DNA of 19,698 nt from JAUIBE01 sp035267185 (GCA_035267185.1 DATFLY010000020.1:1-19698), one strand, 5' to 3'. Shown: positions 7,113 to 15,657, counted from the first letter of the stretch. Notes: generated by a model not told the origin, from the letters alone. Made by a program: numbers and translations.

Positions 7113-8219
7113 ATGATTAAGAAAGTCGTTCTGTTTGGTGTTTTGCTGGCATTGACCGCCGTACTGGCATATTCGCAGGATCTGCCTTTTGAAGTGACTC
7201 CTGTCAGCGATTTCAATGAACCGTGGGCAATGACTTTTCTACCGGACGGCAGAATGCTGGTGACTGAAAAACGCGGAAGAATATTCATCGTCACACAGGA
7301 CGGTGAAAAGTCCCGCCCGCTGGAAGACGTCCCCAATGTCGACTATCGCGGCCAGGGCGGCCTTGGCGACATCATTCTCCACCCGGATTATGAAGAAAAT
7401 GATCTCGTCTACATCAGTTACGCCGAGTCCGGAGTTGGAAACACGCGCGGCGCAGCGGTTGCCAGGGCGAAACTGGTCATTGAAGACCGCCAGAGCCGAC
7501 TGGAGGATGTCGAAGTCATCTGGAGACAGAACCCAAAAGTCACTGACGATGGACATTATGGCCACCGCATGGTCTTTGATGACGAAGGCTACCTGTTTAT
7601 CACCAGCGGCGAGCGCCAGAAATTTGTCCCGGCGCAACAAATGAATGGCAACCTTGGCAAGATCGTCCGCCTGTACGACGACGGCAGCATCCCGGAAGAC
7701 AACCCGTTTTACGATCAGGGTGATGTCACTGCCCAGATCTGGACTTTAGGCCACCGAAATCCATTAGGTGTTGCGATCGACCCAGAAGGGCGTCTCTGGA
7801 ATCATGAAATGGGGCCAAAGCATGGCGACGAACTCAACCTGGTCATCAAGGGCGCTGACTACGGCTACCCGACTGTATCAGACGGTGATCATTACAGCGG
7901 GGAAGAAATCCCGGATCATGACACCCGCCCGGAATTCGAAGCACCGAAAATTTCCTGGATACCGACCATCGCACCTGCCGGCCTAATTTTTTACACTGGT
8001 GAGATGTTCCCTGAGTGGCAGGGTAATGCACTGATCGGCGGCCTGGCCTCCACAGCCATCATTCGGGTGACAATTGATGGCGAAACGGCAACCGAGGCCG
8101 AACGTTTCGAAATGGACAACCGCATCCGTGAAGTTGAACAGGGTCCTGATGGTTCCGTCTGGGTACTGGAAGATCGCGATGGTGGAAGGCTGCTGAAGCT
8201 GACACCAAAAGTTGAATGA
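7113..8219 (+). CDS. Exported PQQ-dependent aldose sugar dehydrogenase (Asd/YliI family)
   Basis: 368 residues from ATG 7113, chosen over GTG 7098 because GGAG (7104-7107) is five bases upstream and the ATG opens a proper signal peptide (MIKKVVLFGVLLALTAVLAY, cleaved near residue 21). The six-bladed propeller signatures of the glucose/sorbosone dehydrogenase family appear in order: EPWAMTFLPDGRMLVTEKRG, GQGGLGDIILHPDY, DGHYGHRMVFDDEGYLF, GHRNPLGVAIDP and HEMGPKHGDELNLV, then ADYGYP. The histidines and arginines of the HYGHR and GHRNP segments are where this family holds pyrroloquinoline quinone and the catalytic base. It would oxidise aldoses to lactones in the periplasm and pass electrons to the respiratory chain. 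No PQQ synthesis genes are in the window. The class V aminotransferase follows 52 bases later on the same strand. Confidence 0.9.
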   Translation: MIKKVVLFGVLLALTAVLAYSQDLPFEVTPVSDFNEPWAMTFLPDGRMLVTEKRGRIFIVTQDGEKSRPLEDVPNVDYRGQGGLGDIILHPDYEENDLVYISYAESGVGNTRGAAVARAKLVIEDRQSRLEDVEVIWRQNPKVTDDGHYGHRMVFDDEGYLFITSGERQKFVPAQQMNGNLGKIVRLYDDGSIPEDNPFYDQGDVTAQIWTLGHRNPLGVAIDPEGRLWNHEMGPKHGDELNLVIKGADYGYPTVSDGDHYSGEEIPDHDTRPEFEAPKISWIPTIAPAGLIFYTGEMFPEWQGNALIGGLASTAIIRVTIDGETATEAERFEMDNRIREVEQGPDGSVWVLEDRDGGRLLKLTPKVE

Positions 8220-8271
8220 TTAAACTGACCAGCTGAAATACACAGGCACCGTTAAAAAGAGAAGCAGGAAA

Positions 8272-9498
8272 ATGCCCGCACTGGATATTGAATTTGTACG
8301 TTCGCAGTTCCCTGCGTTTAGTGAGCCGTCACTCCAGGGGTTCGCTCATTTTGAAAATGCCGGCGGCTCCTACGCCTGCGGCCCGGTGATAGAACGCCTG
8401 GATCGCTACTATCGCGAGACCAAGCTTCAGCCACAATATGCTTTCGCGCCCTCGCAAAAAGCAGGTGAACTGATGGCAAGGTCACGCCAGCGAATGGCAC
8501 AGTGGCTTAATGTGGCTGAAGATGAGGTCAACTTCGGCCCATCCACCACCCAGAATACTTATGTTGTGGGTCAGGCCTTACGATCAATTCTCTCGGCCGG
8601 TGACGAGATCATTGTCACCAACCAGGATCATGAAGCCAATATCGGTGCCTGGCGGCGCCTGGAGACGGAAGGAATACACGTACTCGAATGGCAGGTTGAT
8701 CCGGTAACAGGTGAACTGGATCCTGCTGACCTGGAAGCACTTCTGACAGACAAGACTCGCCTGGTTGCATTCACCCACTGCTCCAACATCGTAGGGTCGG
8801 TCCATCCGGTAAGAAAACTTGCCGATCGCATTCACGAGGCAGGTGCGCTCGTTTTTGTAGATGGTGTTGCCTATTGCCCTCATGGTTTGCCGGACGTTGA
8901 TGCACTCGGCGCTGACTTGTATGTCTTTTCGCTTTACAAGGTTTATGGCCCGCACCTGGGTGTCATGGTGATGCGTAAAGCACTCAATCAGATGCTTCCC
9001 AACCAGGGACATTTTTTCAATTCAGACCTGACCACCAAGCGCTTCACACCTGCCGGCCCCGATCATGCTCAAATTGCTGCTGTAAATGGTGTTCTGGATT
9101 ATTTTGACTCACTTCATGAACACCATTTCGGGGATGGCAGTGAAGGTGCAAAGCAACAACAAATCCACGATCTGCTGCGCCAGCATGAAATTGAAATGGT
9201 TCAACCGTTGCTGGATTTTCTTGATCAGCACCCAGGGGTTCGTATTATCGGCAGCAACAATGCAAATGACCGGGCACCAACCCTTTCATTCAAAGTTACA
9301 GATCATTCATCTCACGAGATTGCAGAGAAGCTGGGTCGACAGGATATCGGTGTTGGCGTCGGCAACTGCTATGCCTACCGCCTGATCGAGGCGCTTGGCA
9401 TCGATGCAGCAGATGGTGTTGTCAGAACCTCGCTGGTTCATTACACCAACAAGGATGAAGTGGACCGCCTGATAAATGCGCTTGATGGCCTGATCTGA
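8272..9498 (+). CDS. Class V aminotransferase, cysteine desulfurase-like (VC1184 family)
   Basis: 408 residues with the PLP fold-type I layout. The entry strand has FENAGGSYACG, then NFGPSTTQNTYVVG (phosphate site), DEIIVTNQDHEANIGAW (His stacking on PLP), AFTHCSNIVGSVHP, FVDGVAYCPHGLPDV with D197 facing the PLP nitrogen, and SLYKVYGPHLGVM with K223 as the expected Schiff-base lysine. The VDGVAYCPH and YK-x-YGPH pair is typical of the VC1184 subgroup (TIGR01976), whose substrate is not known. There is no obvious desulfurase active-site cysteine loop, so it should not be called IscS or SufS. The ATG at 8272 has an AGGA just upstream. It is probably co-transcribed with the dehydrogenase; no functional link is evident. 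It converges on the MBL gene with a 7-base gap. Confidence 0.9.
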   Translation: MPALDIEFVRSQFPAFSEPSLQGFAHFENAGGSYACGPVIERLDRYYRETKLQPQYAFAPSQKAGELMARSRQRMAQWLNVAEDEVNFGPSTTQNTYVVGQALRSILSAGDEIIVTNQDHEANIGAWRRLETEGIHVLEWQVDPVTGELDPADLEALLTDKTRLVAFTHCSNIVGSVHPVRKLADRIHEAGALVFVDGVAYCPHGLPDVDALGADLYVFSLYKVYGPHLGVMVMRKALNQMLPNQGHFFNSDLTTKRFTPAGPDHAQIAAVNGVLDYFDSLHEHHFGDGSEGAKQQQIHDLLRQHEIEMVQPLLDFLDQHPGVRIIGSNNANDRAPTLSFKVTDHSSHEIAEKLGRQDIGVGVGNCYAYRLIEALGIDAADGVVRTSLVHYTNKDEVDRLINALDGLI

Positions 9499-9505
9499 GG
9501 GCTTG

Positions 9506-10321
9506 TCAATCCAGCGTGATCACATCACCGGGCTGCATCACCCTGATCTGAACACCTCTTTCTTCCGAAAGCCTGACTGCGGTCTCCAGGGCGTCTCTAG
9601 CCTCAACATAGAAGGGTGGATCATTCAGTCCATAGTGAATGGGAACCAAGCTCTTCGCCCTGATAAACCTGGCCGCATCAACAGCCTGGGAAGGAGTCAT
9701 AACAGCAGGTGTTGTCATGGTGGGATCGCCACCCACTACCGCGCCGTTGATCGGCAGGAATGCAACATCCACCTCACCATACTGGTCGCCGAACAACCTC
9801 CAGCTTCCATGCCAGAGCGTATCGCCACCATGAAAAATACGTTGATTCCCCTTGCTCACCAACCAGCTCACCTGCTGGTCACCGAAGCCGTCCACTGCAG
9901 GTAGCGCGGTGATCACAAACCCACCCCGCGACACCGGGACATAAGGGACTGCGGGAATAACACGCAATCCCCTTGAAGCCACGTAGGTGGCTTCTGATTC
10001 AGCCACGATGGCGTAGCCTTTTTCACCAAGAACGTCTTTCAGCGTTTCAAGGTCAAAATGATCGTTATGGGCATGGGTGATCAGTGCATAGACCCGGGAG
10101 GTATCGACTTCAACCGGAACCAACCCACCCGGGGCATTGCCATCCCAAAGGTCCTTGCCAACCGCGTCAATCAGGAGTGTGGTGCTCCCCGACACAATCT
10201 GTACGCCCGCCCAGGTCAGGCGCTTGATTCTGATCTCATCCGCTGACTGTCCAAAAGCCGATGCGCTTAAACCTGAGAGAAGCATCCACAATGTGACCAA
10301 AACCACCAGTTTCTTAACCAT
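9506..10321 (-). CDS. Exported MBL-fold metallo-hydrolase (UlaG-like)
   Basis: 271 residues. The ATG at 10319-10321 follows AAGGAT on the minus strand. A signal peptide (MVKKLVVLVTLWMLLSGLSA, cleaved near FGQ-S) sends it to the periplasm. The metal-binding core is plain: LITHAHNDHFD with H83, H85, D87 and H88, then FHGGDTLW (metal-bridging Asp) and LVPIHYGLNDPPF (last His). The short, simple form with LTWAGVQIVSGSTTLLIDA at the start is that of UlaG-like or L-ascorbate-6-phosphate-lactonase-like hydrolases, but the export signal and context do not support that substrate. It is divergent from an AraC-family gene, about 95 bases away, which may control it. Confidence 0.9.
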   Translation of the reverse strand: MVKKLVVLVTLWMLLSGLSASAFGQSADEIRIKRLTWAGVQIVSGSTTLLIDAVGKDLWDGNAPGGLVPVEVDTSRVYALITHAHNDHFDLETLKDVLGEKGYAIVAESEATYVASRGLRVIPAVPYVPVSRGGFVITALPAVDGFGDQQVSWLVSKGNQRIFHGGDTLWHGSWRLFGDQYGEVDVAFLPINGAVVGGDPTMTTPAVMTPSQAVDAARFIRAKSLVPIHYGLNDPPFYVEARDALETAVRLSEERGVQIRVMQPGDVITLD

Positions 10322-10416
10322 TAAATATCCTTGAAGTGCAGTTTGTATAAATAACCTGGGTGATTGTTATGCTACCCTGCCGCCCTGGTTTCTGAATATC
10401 GATAGATTGACACTTT

Positions 10417-11277
10417 ATGTCGAATTTACGTCAAGATGTAACGGATGCAAATCAGTTAATCAGGCTGACGCCAAATCAGCTCCTTTCACGGGTCTTTGAG
10501 CTCGCCAGGGATGAACATGACGAGGCCCACTCGCACCCCTGGCATCAACTCTTGCTACCACGCAAAGGAATGCTGAGGACGAGAACCCCGACGGACATCT
10601 ATTTCATTCCGTCAAACCGGGCAGCCCTGATACCGGCAGGAAGCGTGCATGAATCCTGGGCACTGACTGATGCCCGGTTTGCAGGCATCTATTTTGACCC
10701 GGAGCTTTTTCCGTACAAGCTGACCGAATGCAGAATCATCGAGGTCACGGATTTCCTGGATTTGCTGGTCAGCAAATCCATCGACATTGGATTTAATGTT
10801 GAAAACAAACACACCGATCGTGAGCGGAGAATATTGTCGGTACTGATGGATGAAATCGCTGAAAGCCCCGGCGTCAACCTTTCTGTAACCGTGCCGGATG
10901 AAAAACGGCTTTTGCCAATCGTCAAGGAAATACTCACCCACCCTTCATCTTCCAAATCACTGGAATCATGGGCAAAAACGGCAGGCGCTTCGGAGAGAAC
11001 CATTTCCCGGCTGTTTCAGAAACACACCGGGCTTGGGTTCGCGCGCTGGCGGCAGAAAGTTCGAATGGTGAGCGCATTGTCAATGCTGGAGGAAAACATC
11101 CCCATTCAGCAAATCGCCCTCAATGTTGGCTATGGCTCCGCTTCCGCATTTACTTTCGCATTCCGGCAGGAATTCGGCCTGTCGCCTCAACGCTATCTGG
11201 GTGGTGGTGTTGGATCCTCAAATCCATCTTTCAATGGCAGTCCATCGTCTTCGGGAGCTGCTGTGGGCGCAACGTAA
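10417..11277 (+). CDS. AraC-family transcriptional regulator with antisense-overlapping tail
   Basis: 286 residues. The N-terminal half is a cupin sensor (HSHPWHQLLLPRKGML, then IPSNRAALIPAGSVHESWAL). The C-terminal half is an AraC domain: LESWAKTAGASERTISRLFQ, then GFARWRQKVRMVSALSMLEE, IQQIALNVGYGSASAFTFAF and FGLSPQRYL near residue 261. The family normally ends about there. The last 25 residues are Gly/Ser-rich (GGGVGSSNPSFNGSPSSSG) and are read entirely from DNA antisense to the 3' end of the BNR gene, an 85-base convergent overlap. No clear Shine-Dalgarno precedes ATG 10417. It probably regulates itself and the divergent MBL hydrolase (inference from position); the ligand is unknown. Confidence 0.9.
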   Translation: MSNLRQDVTDANQLIRLTPNQLLSRVFELARDEHDEAHSHPWHQLLLPRKGMLRTRTPTDIYFIPSNRAALIPAGSVHESWALTDARFAGIYFDPELFPYKLTECRIIEVTDFLDLLVSKSIDIGFNVENKHTDRERRILSVLMDEIAESPGVNLSVTVPDEKRLLPIVKEILTHPSSSKSLESWAKTAGASERTISRLFQKHTGLGFARWRQKVRMVSALSMLEENIPIQQIALNVGYGSASAFTFAFRQEFGLSPQRYLGGGVGSSNPSFNGSPSSSGAAVGAT

Positions 11278-12902
11278 ACATCCATATCGTTTCCGCCGCC
11301 ACCTTCGACACGGTTGTCAGAGAATATGCTGATGCCGACCAGGTTGTCTCCAATATCAAAGCCGTTGTAATCGCCGAATTCAAACCCCGAGGTGGAGTTG
11401 GGCGAAGTTTCCGAGGTCAGGCGAGTTGGCCCCTGCCAGGTATCACCACCATCTTCAGAAAAGCTATGATAGAAATCCACGCCTGTTCGGTCCCCCGAAT
11501 CGCGAGTGTCGTAAAACACCACGTGCACCCTGCCCTCACGGTCCACTTTCAGCCATTGATGCCAGCGATCGACAGTCAGCTCGTCAGCCGTTTCATGAGG
11601 AATACGTAGTGTCCAATTGTCACCGCCATCATCGGAGTAGGCAAGCTGGATTCTTGAGTGATTGTTGACGGGATTGCCGCTGGTTGGGCCAGTGGTATCG
11701 CTCCAGGCGGCATACATTCGGCCATCGTAGGTGCCACCCGTCAGGTCAGTATCTGCTGATACGTAAATGAAGGCCTCACGGGTCTCGATGGAGGGTAACG
11801 GGTAGATAAATGACGCATTGGTTGGAGCCACAACCACCGAAGGCGTCCAGGTGACTGCACCATCAGATGACCGGTTCAGCCGAATTTCCTGGGTTCCGAA
11901 TGCAGGCCAAAAATGGTAAATCACGCCGTTTTCATCAGTAGTTATATCGCTGCCAATCCCTCTTGGCTCAGCCGGAAAACCGTCAATCTCGAAAGTATCC
12001 CCGTCATCTGTACTGGTCGCCACCTGCATGATATTGCCCTGGTGCCAGGTGATGTAAATATTGTCCTGGAAAGGTGAACCCGGATGATTGTCCACATGGA
12101 TGTATTCCTTGTCGTTCAAACCGCCCGATGGTCCGGAAAGTTCGCGTCGATCGTCGCCAGGCGTAATGTCTTCAAGACTATCCCAGGTCTGGCCATTATC
12201 ATCCGAACGATAGAACCAGACGTCATTTCCTCCAAGCGTCACGTTATACACAAACGAACCGTCCGTCTTCCAGTCCATGGCCGGGTCACAACATTCTCCG
12301 CCGGTCAGATCGGGTGCCGATGCCCAGGTGTTTCCGCCATCAGAGGAATATCGCATCTCCTGTCCGCCTCCACCATTAAGGCCAGCCACGATGATATCGT
12401 CATTGATTGGACTAATGGACACAGCTGACTCTGCACCCGGGAAAACGAGCACCTCACCGTTCAGGGCGCGAATATTGTTGCGAACAAGGTCACCGGTTGT
12501 CGGGCTATCCGGACTGGTGAACACCCGATACACACCGGCCGCAGAATCACGTTCAACATCGTTGTGAATCCGGCCATTGATCAGGAAGCCACCAAAACGC
12601 ATCAGGAAATAGTTGTAGGTACTGCGGGGGTACTGAACCTTTCCGGTACGAGGCGTATCCGGAAACTCCCGCCGATGCAGAACCCGATAGAAGGCGGGTA
12701 CCGGACCGGCAAGTTCCTCTTCGTTATCAGCCAGCAATGCCAGGTCTTCCCTGGTGAGCTGATAGTTACGATCGTCCCAGGGACCAATCTTCTTGAGCTC
12801 TGCGTAGTCAACGCGTGCATCCACACCGCGAGACTGGTCCACAGGCTGACCAAAGGCAGGCGTGGAAGCCAGGAGCAAAATTACAAGCAGGGTTTTACGC
12901 AC
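11193..12902 (-). CDS. Exported Asp-box (BNR/sialidase-like) propeller protein, downstream paralog
   Basis: 569 residues from the GTG at 12900-12902. That GTG lies nine bases after AAGGAG and opens a signal peptide (MRKTLLVILLLASTPAFG). A TTG at 12921-12923 is also in frame but would place that ribosome site inside the gene. Six Asp boxes are visible: SSDGGNTW (186-193), SDDNGQTW (233-240), STDDGDTF (297-304), SSDGAVTW (345-352), SDDGGDNW (423-430) and SEDGGDTW (482-489), as expected for a six-bladed propeller. The FRIP motif and arginine triad of true sialidases are not evident, so a binding or structural role is as likely as hydrolysis. Residues 20-65 form a conserved N-terminal segment shared with the paralog at 13271-14983, and the protein ends LKDGFEDPTPPPR. 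It is last in a likely three-gene operon and overlaps the AraC gene tail to tail. Confidence 0.88.
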   Translation of the reverse strand: MRKTLLVILLLASTPAFGQPVDQSRGVDARVDYAELKKIGPWDDRNYQLTREDLALLADNEEELAGPVPAFYRVLHRREFPDTPRTGKVQYPRSTYNYFLMRFGGFLINGRIHNDVERDSAAGVYRVFTSPDSPTTGDLVRNNIRALNGEVLVFPGAESAVSISPINDDIIVAGLNGGGGQEMRYSSDGGNTWASAPDLTGGECCDPAMDWKTDGSFVYNVTLGGNDVWFYRSDDNGQTWDSLEDITPGDDRRELSGPSGGLNDKEYIHVDNHPGSPFQDNIYITWHQGNIMQVATSTDDGDTFEIDGFPAEPRGIGSDITTDENGVIYHFWPAFGTQEIRLNRSSDGAVTWTPSVVVAPTNASFIYPLPSIETREAFIYVSADTDLTGGTYDGRMYAAWSDTTGPTSGNPVNNHSRIQLAYSDDGGDNWTLRIPHETADELTVDRWHQWLKVDREGRVHVVFYDTRDSGDRTGVDFYHSFSEDGGDTWQGPTRLTSETSPNSTSGFEFGDYNGFDIGDNLVGISIFSDNRVEGGGGNDMDVYVAPTAAPEDDGLPLKDGFEDPTPPPR

Positions 12903-12928
12903 CGGGTGTATCTCCTTGAGCAAAGCTT

Positions 12929-13249
12929 TTAGCAGTCCGGGCCGGAGCAGGCATCATCAGCTTTTCTGATGATTTGGTTCGGAGTGAGCCCGGAAAGGGT
13001 ATCGTGAAAATCTTCATAATCCAGGTGTTCCAGATCATGCGCCTGCAAATACCCGATCGCGTCTGTGAGGCGGTGATAGTCGTCGTCGCTGATTTCGCCC
13101 TGAAGCGTTTGCAGCTCACGGTAAAACTCCGAGCTGGATTCAAATTCCATGGGACTGTTCATGGCTGCAGAATCTCTCGCAGTTTCATGGTAGGCGCAAC
13201 CGGCCAAAGCCAGCTGCGCTAATAAAATCAGCTTGATGAAGAGTCGCAT
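12929..13249 (-). CDS. Small lipoprotein between two BNR paralogs (DUF6694-like)
   Basis: 106 residues with a lipoprotein signal: KLILLAQLALAGC, lipidated Cys18 followed by Ala, so likely sorted to the outer membrane. The mature part is acidic and helical (SSEFYRELQTLQGEISDDDY, then HRLTDAIGYLQ) and ends in SGLTPNQIIRKADD plus a small CSGPDC tail. The arrangement of 'TLxxxISDxDxxRLxxAI' and a 'GLTPxxII' helix recalls small DUF6694-type lipoproteins, a tentative match. It starts 21 bases after the upstream BNR gene and ends 26 bases before the next, so it is almost surely in the same transcript. A chaperone, adaptor or anchor for the neighbouring propeller proteins is a reasonable but untested idea. 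There is no strong Shine-Dalgarno. Confidence 0.75.
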   Translation of the reverse strand: MRLFIKLILLAQLALAGCAYHETARDSAAMNSPMEFESSSEFYRELQTLQGEISDDDYHRLTDAIGYLQAHDLEHLDYEDFHDTLSGLTPNQIIRKADDACSGPDC

Positions 13250-13270
13250 TTTAACGAGACGTCTGGATTA

Positions 13271-14983
13271 TCAGGGTGGCGGCGGAAGTGGGTCTTCGAA
13301 CCCGCTTTTCAGATCAAGGGCACCAACCGGAGCCTCTGTCGGTGCCACATAGACATCCATATCATTACCCCCACCATCTTCGATACGATTGTCTGAGAAA
13401 ATGCCCAGACCGACCAGGTTGCTGCCAATATCGAATCCATTGTAGTCCCCGAATTCAAAACCGGAAGTCGAATTCGGTGAGGATTCTGAAGTCAATCGAA
13501 ATGGTCCTTGCCAGTTGTCACCACCATCATCGGAATAGCTATGGTAGAAATCCACGCCTGAGCGATCCGGAAACGCCCTGGTATCGTAAAACACCACGTG
13601 AACACGACCGGTCTGGTCGACTTTCAGCCACTGGTGCCAGCGATCCACTTCCAATTCATCAGCTGTTTCGTGTGGAATATTCAGTGTCCAGCTATCACCA
13701 TCATCATCTGAATAGGCAAACTGAATTCGTGAATGGTTGGCCGACGGATTTCCATCATTGTCTGTAGCGGTGGTGTCACTCCAGGCTGCGTACATACGCC
13801 CATCATATGTGCCACCGGTGAGGTCGGTATCTGCTGAAACGTAAACAAAAGCCCGGCGTGATTCTATCGACGGCAACGGGTAATCGAACGATGCATTGGT
13901 CGGTGCGACCACGATCGATTCGTCCCAGGTTGCCCCTCCGTCCTCTGAGCGATTGAGCTGAATGGTCCTGGCACTGAATGCCGGCCAAAAATGATAAACA
14001 ACGCCATTGGCATCCGTGGTGATATCGCTGCCGATTCCGCGTGGTTCGCCGGGGAAAGACACGATGTTGAAAGTATTTCCATCGTCAGCACTGGTCGCCA
14101 CCTGCATGATGTTGCCCTGGTGCCAGGTGATGTAGATATTGTCCTGGAAAGATGAACCCGGATGATTGTCGACATGGATGTATTCCTTGTCATCCAGCAC
14201 GCCTCCACTCGGCCCAGCCAGTTCACGACGATCATCGCCAGGTGTGATGTCTTCGAGGCTATCCCAGGTTTGGCCATTGTCATCTGATCTGTAGAACCAT
14301 ACATCGCCACCACCCAGGGTGACGTTGTAAACAAATGAACCATCCGTCTTCCAGTCCATCGCTGGATCACAGCACTCGCCACCGGTCAGGTCCGGCGACG
14401 AGGTCCAGGTATTTCCTCCATCCGATGAATAGCGCATTTCCTGGCCGCCGCCGCCATTGAGGCCGGCTACCACGATATCGTCATCGATGGGGCTGATTGA
14501 TATTGCTGATTCAGCACCCGGAAAAACCAGCACTTCGCCATTAAGCGCTCGAACTGCATTACGAACGTTGTCACCAGGCGTGGGGCTGTCGGAGCTGGTT
14601 GCCACACGGTACTCGGTTCTGGCCGCGTCCCAGTAAATTTCATTGTGGACCTGTCCATCAATCAGGTAGCCACCGTAACGCATCAGGAAATAGTTATAGG
14701 TGCTGCGCGGATATTGCACCGGTCCACTACGTGATGTTGCCGGATACTGTTGCCTGAATAACACCCTATAAAAAGCCGGAACGGGGCTGATCAATTCTTC
14801 CTCGTTATCTGCCAAAAGCTCAAGATCTTCCATCGTGAGCTGGTAATTACGATCATCCCACGGACCGATGTTCTTCAGTGAGGCATAATCCACACGGGCA
14901 TCCACCCCAAGTGATTGATCCACTTGCTGGGCACTCACAGAAAACGAGAACAAAACCAGAACAACGATAGACAGCATGCGCAC
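13271..14983 (-). CDS. Exported Asp-box (BNR/sialidase-like) propeller protein, upstream paralog
   Basis: 570 residues from the GTG at 14981-14983, with AAGGAG ten bases upstream. This is the same SD-GTG-CGN start as in the downstream paralog, which is why I reject the longer ATG at 15020-15022. The signal peptide is MRMLSIVVLVLFSFSVSAQ. Asp boxes match the paralog position by position (SSDGGNTW, SDDNGQTW, SADDGNTF, SEDGGATW, SDDDGDSW, SDDGGDNW). By eye the two are about three-quarters identical or more along the full length; the signal peptide and residues 78-130 differ most. Conserved blocks such as GGECCDPAMDWKTDGSFVYN and WHQWLKVD are near-identical. The tail is LKSGFEDPLPPPP. It is first gene of the likely operon. 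Substrate or ligand unknown; sialidase catalytic residues are not apparent. Confidence 0.88.
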   Translation of the reverse strand: MRMLSIVVLVLFSFSVSAQQVDQSLGVDARVDYASLKNIGPWDDRNYQLTMEDLELLADNEEELISPVPAFYRVLFRQQYPATSRSGPVQYPRSTYNYFLMRYGGYLIDGQVHNEIYWDAARTEYRVATSSDSPTPGDNVRNAVRALNGEVLVFPGAESAISISPIDDDIVVAGLNGGGGQEMRYSSDGGNTWTSSPDLTGGECCDPAMDWKTDGSFVYNVTLGGGDVWFYRSDDNGQTWDSLEDITPGDDRRELAGPSGGVLDDKEYIHVDNHPGSSFQDNIYITWHQGNIMQVATSADDGNTFNIVSFPGEPRGIGSDITTDANGVVYHFWPAFSARTIQLNRSEDGGATWDESIVVAPTNASFDYPLPSIESRRAFVYVSADTDLTGGTYDGRMYAAWSDTTATDNDGNPSANHSRIQFAYSDDDGDSWTLNIPHETADELEVDRWHQWLKVDQTGRVHVVFYDTRAFPDRSGVDFYHSYSDDGGDNWQGPFRLTSESSPNSTSGFEFGDYNGFDIGSNLVGLGIFSDNRIEDGGGNDMDVYVAPTEAPVGALDLKSGFEDPLPPPP

Positions 14984-15098
14984 GGGATTAACACTCCTTG
15001 TCCAGCCCTGAGGGCCATACACTCACTTTTGAAACCTGATGCACGAGAGCATACACGCCACAACGCTGCTGTTGAAGTGTTTTGGGAGCAACGAAACT

Positions 15099-15581
15099 TC
15101 AGGTCAGTGTTTTGGCAAGGTACTGATTCATTTCATCTTCCCAGTTGCGCATGAATCCCAGGTACCAGTCATTGGTAAATTCGGTCAGAAATTCATTGCC
15201 CGCCTCAGCAATGGCGGTGAATTCATAACTGATTTGCAGATTGGTAACAACGTTTTCATTTAGATGGAGGCTTATCTCCAAAACGCATACCGAGTGTTCC
15301 GGCGTAACCTTGATCATCTGAACAAAACTGTCGGGTTCATATTTTGACACGTACCAAATTGATGGTGCAGGTTCACCCGGCGTCTGAAACACACACCCGG
15401 GTTCTGCATGGCCACTCTTTGAAATCACCCAGTCTGGAATCCAACCCTCACACCAGTCAATTTCGGAAACCGGGCACAACATTGGAAAAATCATGGCAGG
15501 ATCGGCGTTGATGGATAAAACGTGACTGTGTTTCCTCCGCTGTGGGGTTACACACCTGAATGATTCACTTGTTTGTTTCAT
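15099..15581 (-). CDS. SRPBCC (START/Bet v 1-like) family protein
   Basis: 160 residues. I start at the ATG at 15579-15581, eight bases after AGGAG, not at the longer in-frame ATG at 15617, which would carry that ribosome site inside the gene. The order is that of a helix-grip fold: HVLSINADPAMIFPMLCPVS (strand and turn), DWCEGWIPDWV, PSIWYVSKYEPDSFVQMIKV (strand), VLEISLHLNENVVTNLQISY (strands) and a long C-terminal helix (FLTEFTNDWYLGFMRNWEDE). Such proteins bind hydrophobic small molecules in a cavity or resemble polyketide cyclases. No catalytic residues can be named. It is divergent from a MerR regulator with 76 bases between starts, a layout in which the regulator commonly controls the partner. 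Confidence 0.8.
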   Translation of the reverse strand: MKQTSESFRCVTPQRRKHSHVLSINADPAMIFPMLCPVSEIDWCEGWIPDWVISKSGHAEPGCVFQTPGEPAPSIWYVSKYEPDSFVQMIKVTPEHSVCVLEISLHLNENVVTNLQISYEFTAIAEAGNEFLTEFTNDWYLGFMRNWEDEMNQYLAKTLT

Positions 15582-15657
15582 TTGATTAACTCCTGTTTGT
15601 TGGTAAGGAGACGTCACGTTAAACTATGAAGTAATAGACAGGTAAAGCGGTTTTTTT

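Larger units (their letters stand above)
11193..14983 (-). repeat. Direct gene duplication flanking the lipoprotein gene
   Basis: The BNR genes at 11193-12902 and 13271-14983 are homologous along their full length and in the same orientation, from the AAGGAG ribosome site to the GFEDPxPPP tail. Many DNA stretches of 20 or more bases are shared, for example around 12003-12060 and 14092-14151. The lipoprotein gene has no second copy here. Confidence 0.8.

Noticed and set aside
12564..12932. Plus-strand open frame antisense to the downstream BNR gene, and similar ones at 13276-13767 and 10968-11609
   Set aside because: No domain pattern, no ribosome site, and each lies opposite a gene with strong protein evidence; they are shadows of low-stop codon use.
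11193..14983. Calling the BNR proteins sialidases
   Set aside because: Asp boxes only mark the propeller; the FRIP motif and arginine triad are not visible.
14984..15022. ATG 15020-15022 as start of the upstream BNR gene
   Set aside because: The AAGGAG and GTG lie downstream in the same position as in the paralog, and the longer form spoils the signal peptide.
15582..15657. A MerR-type operator with a 19-base promoter spacer
   Set aside because: TTTACC and TAACGT on the minus strand are 19 bases apart, but there is no convincing dyad between them.
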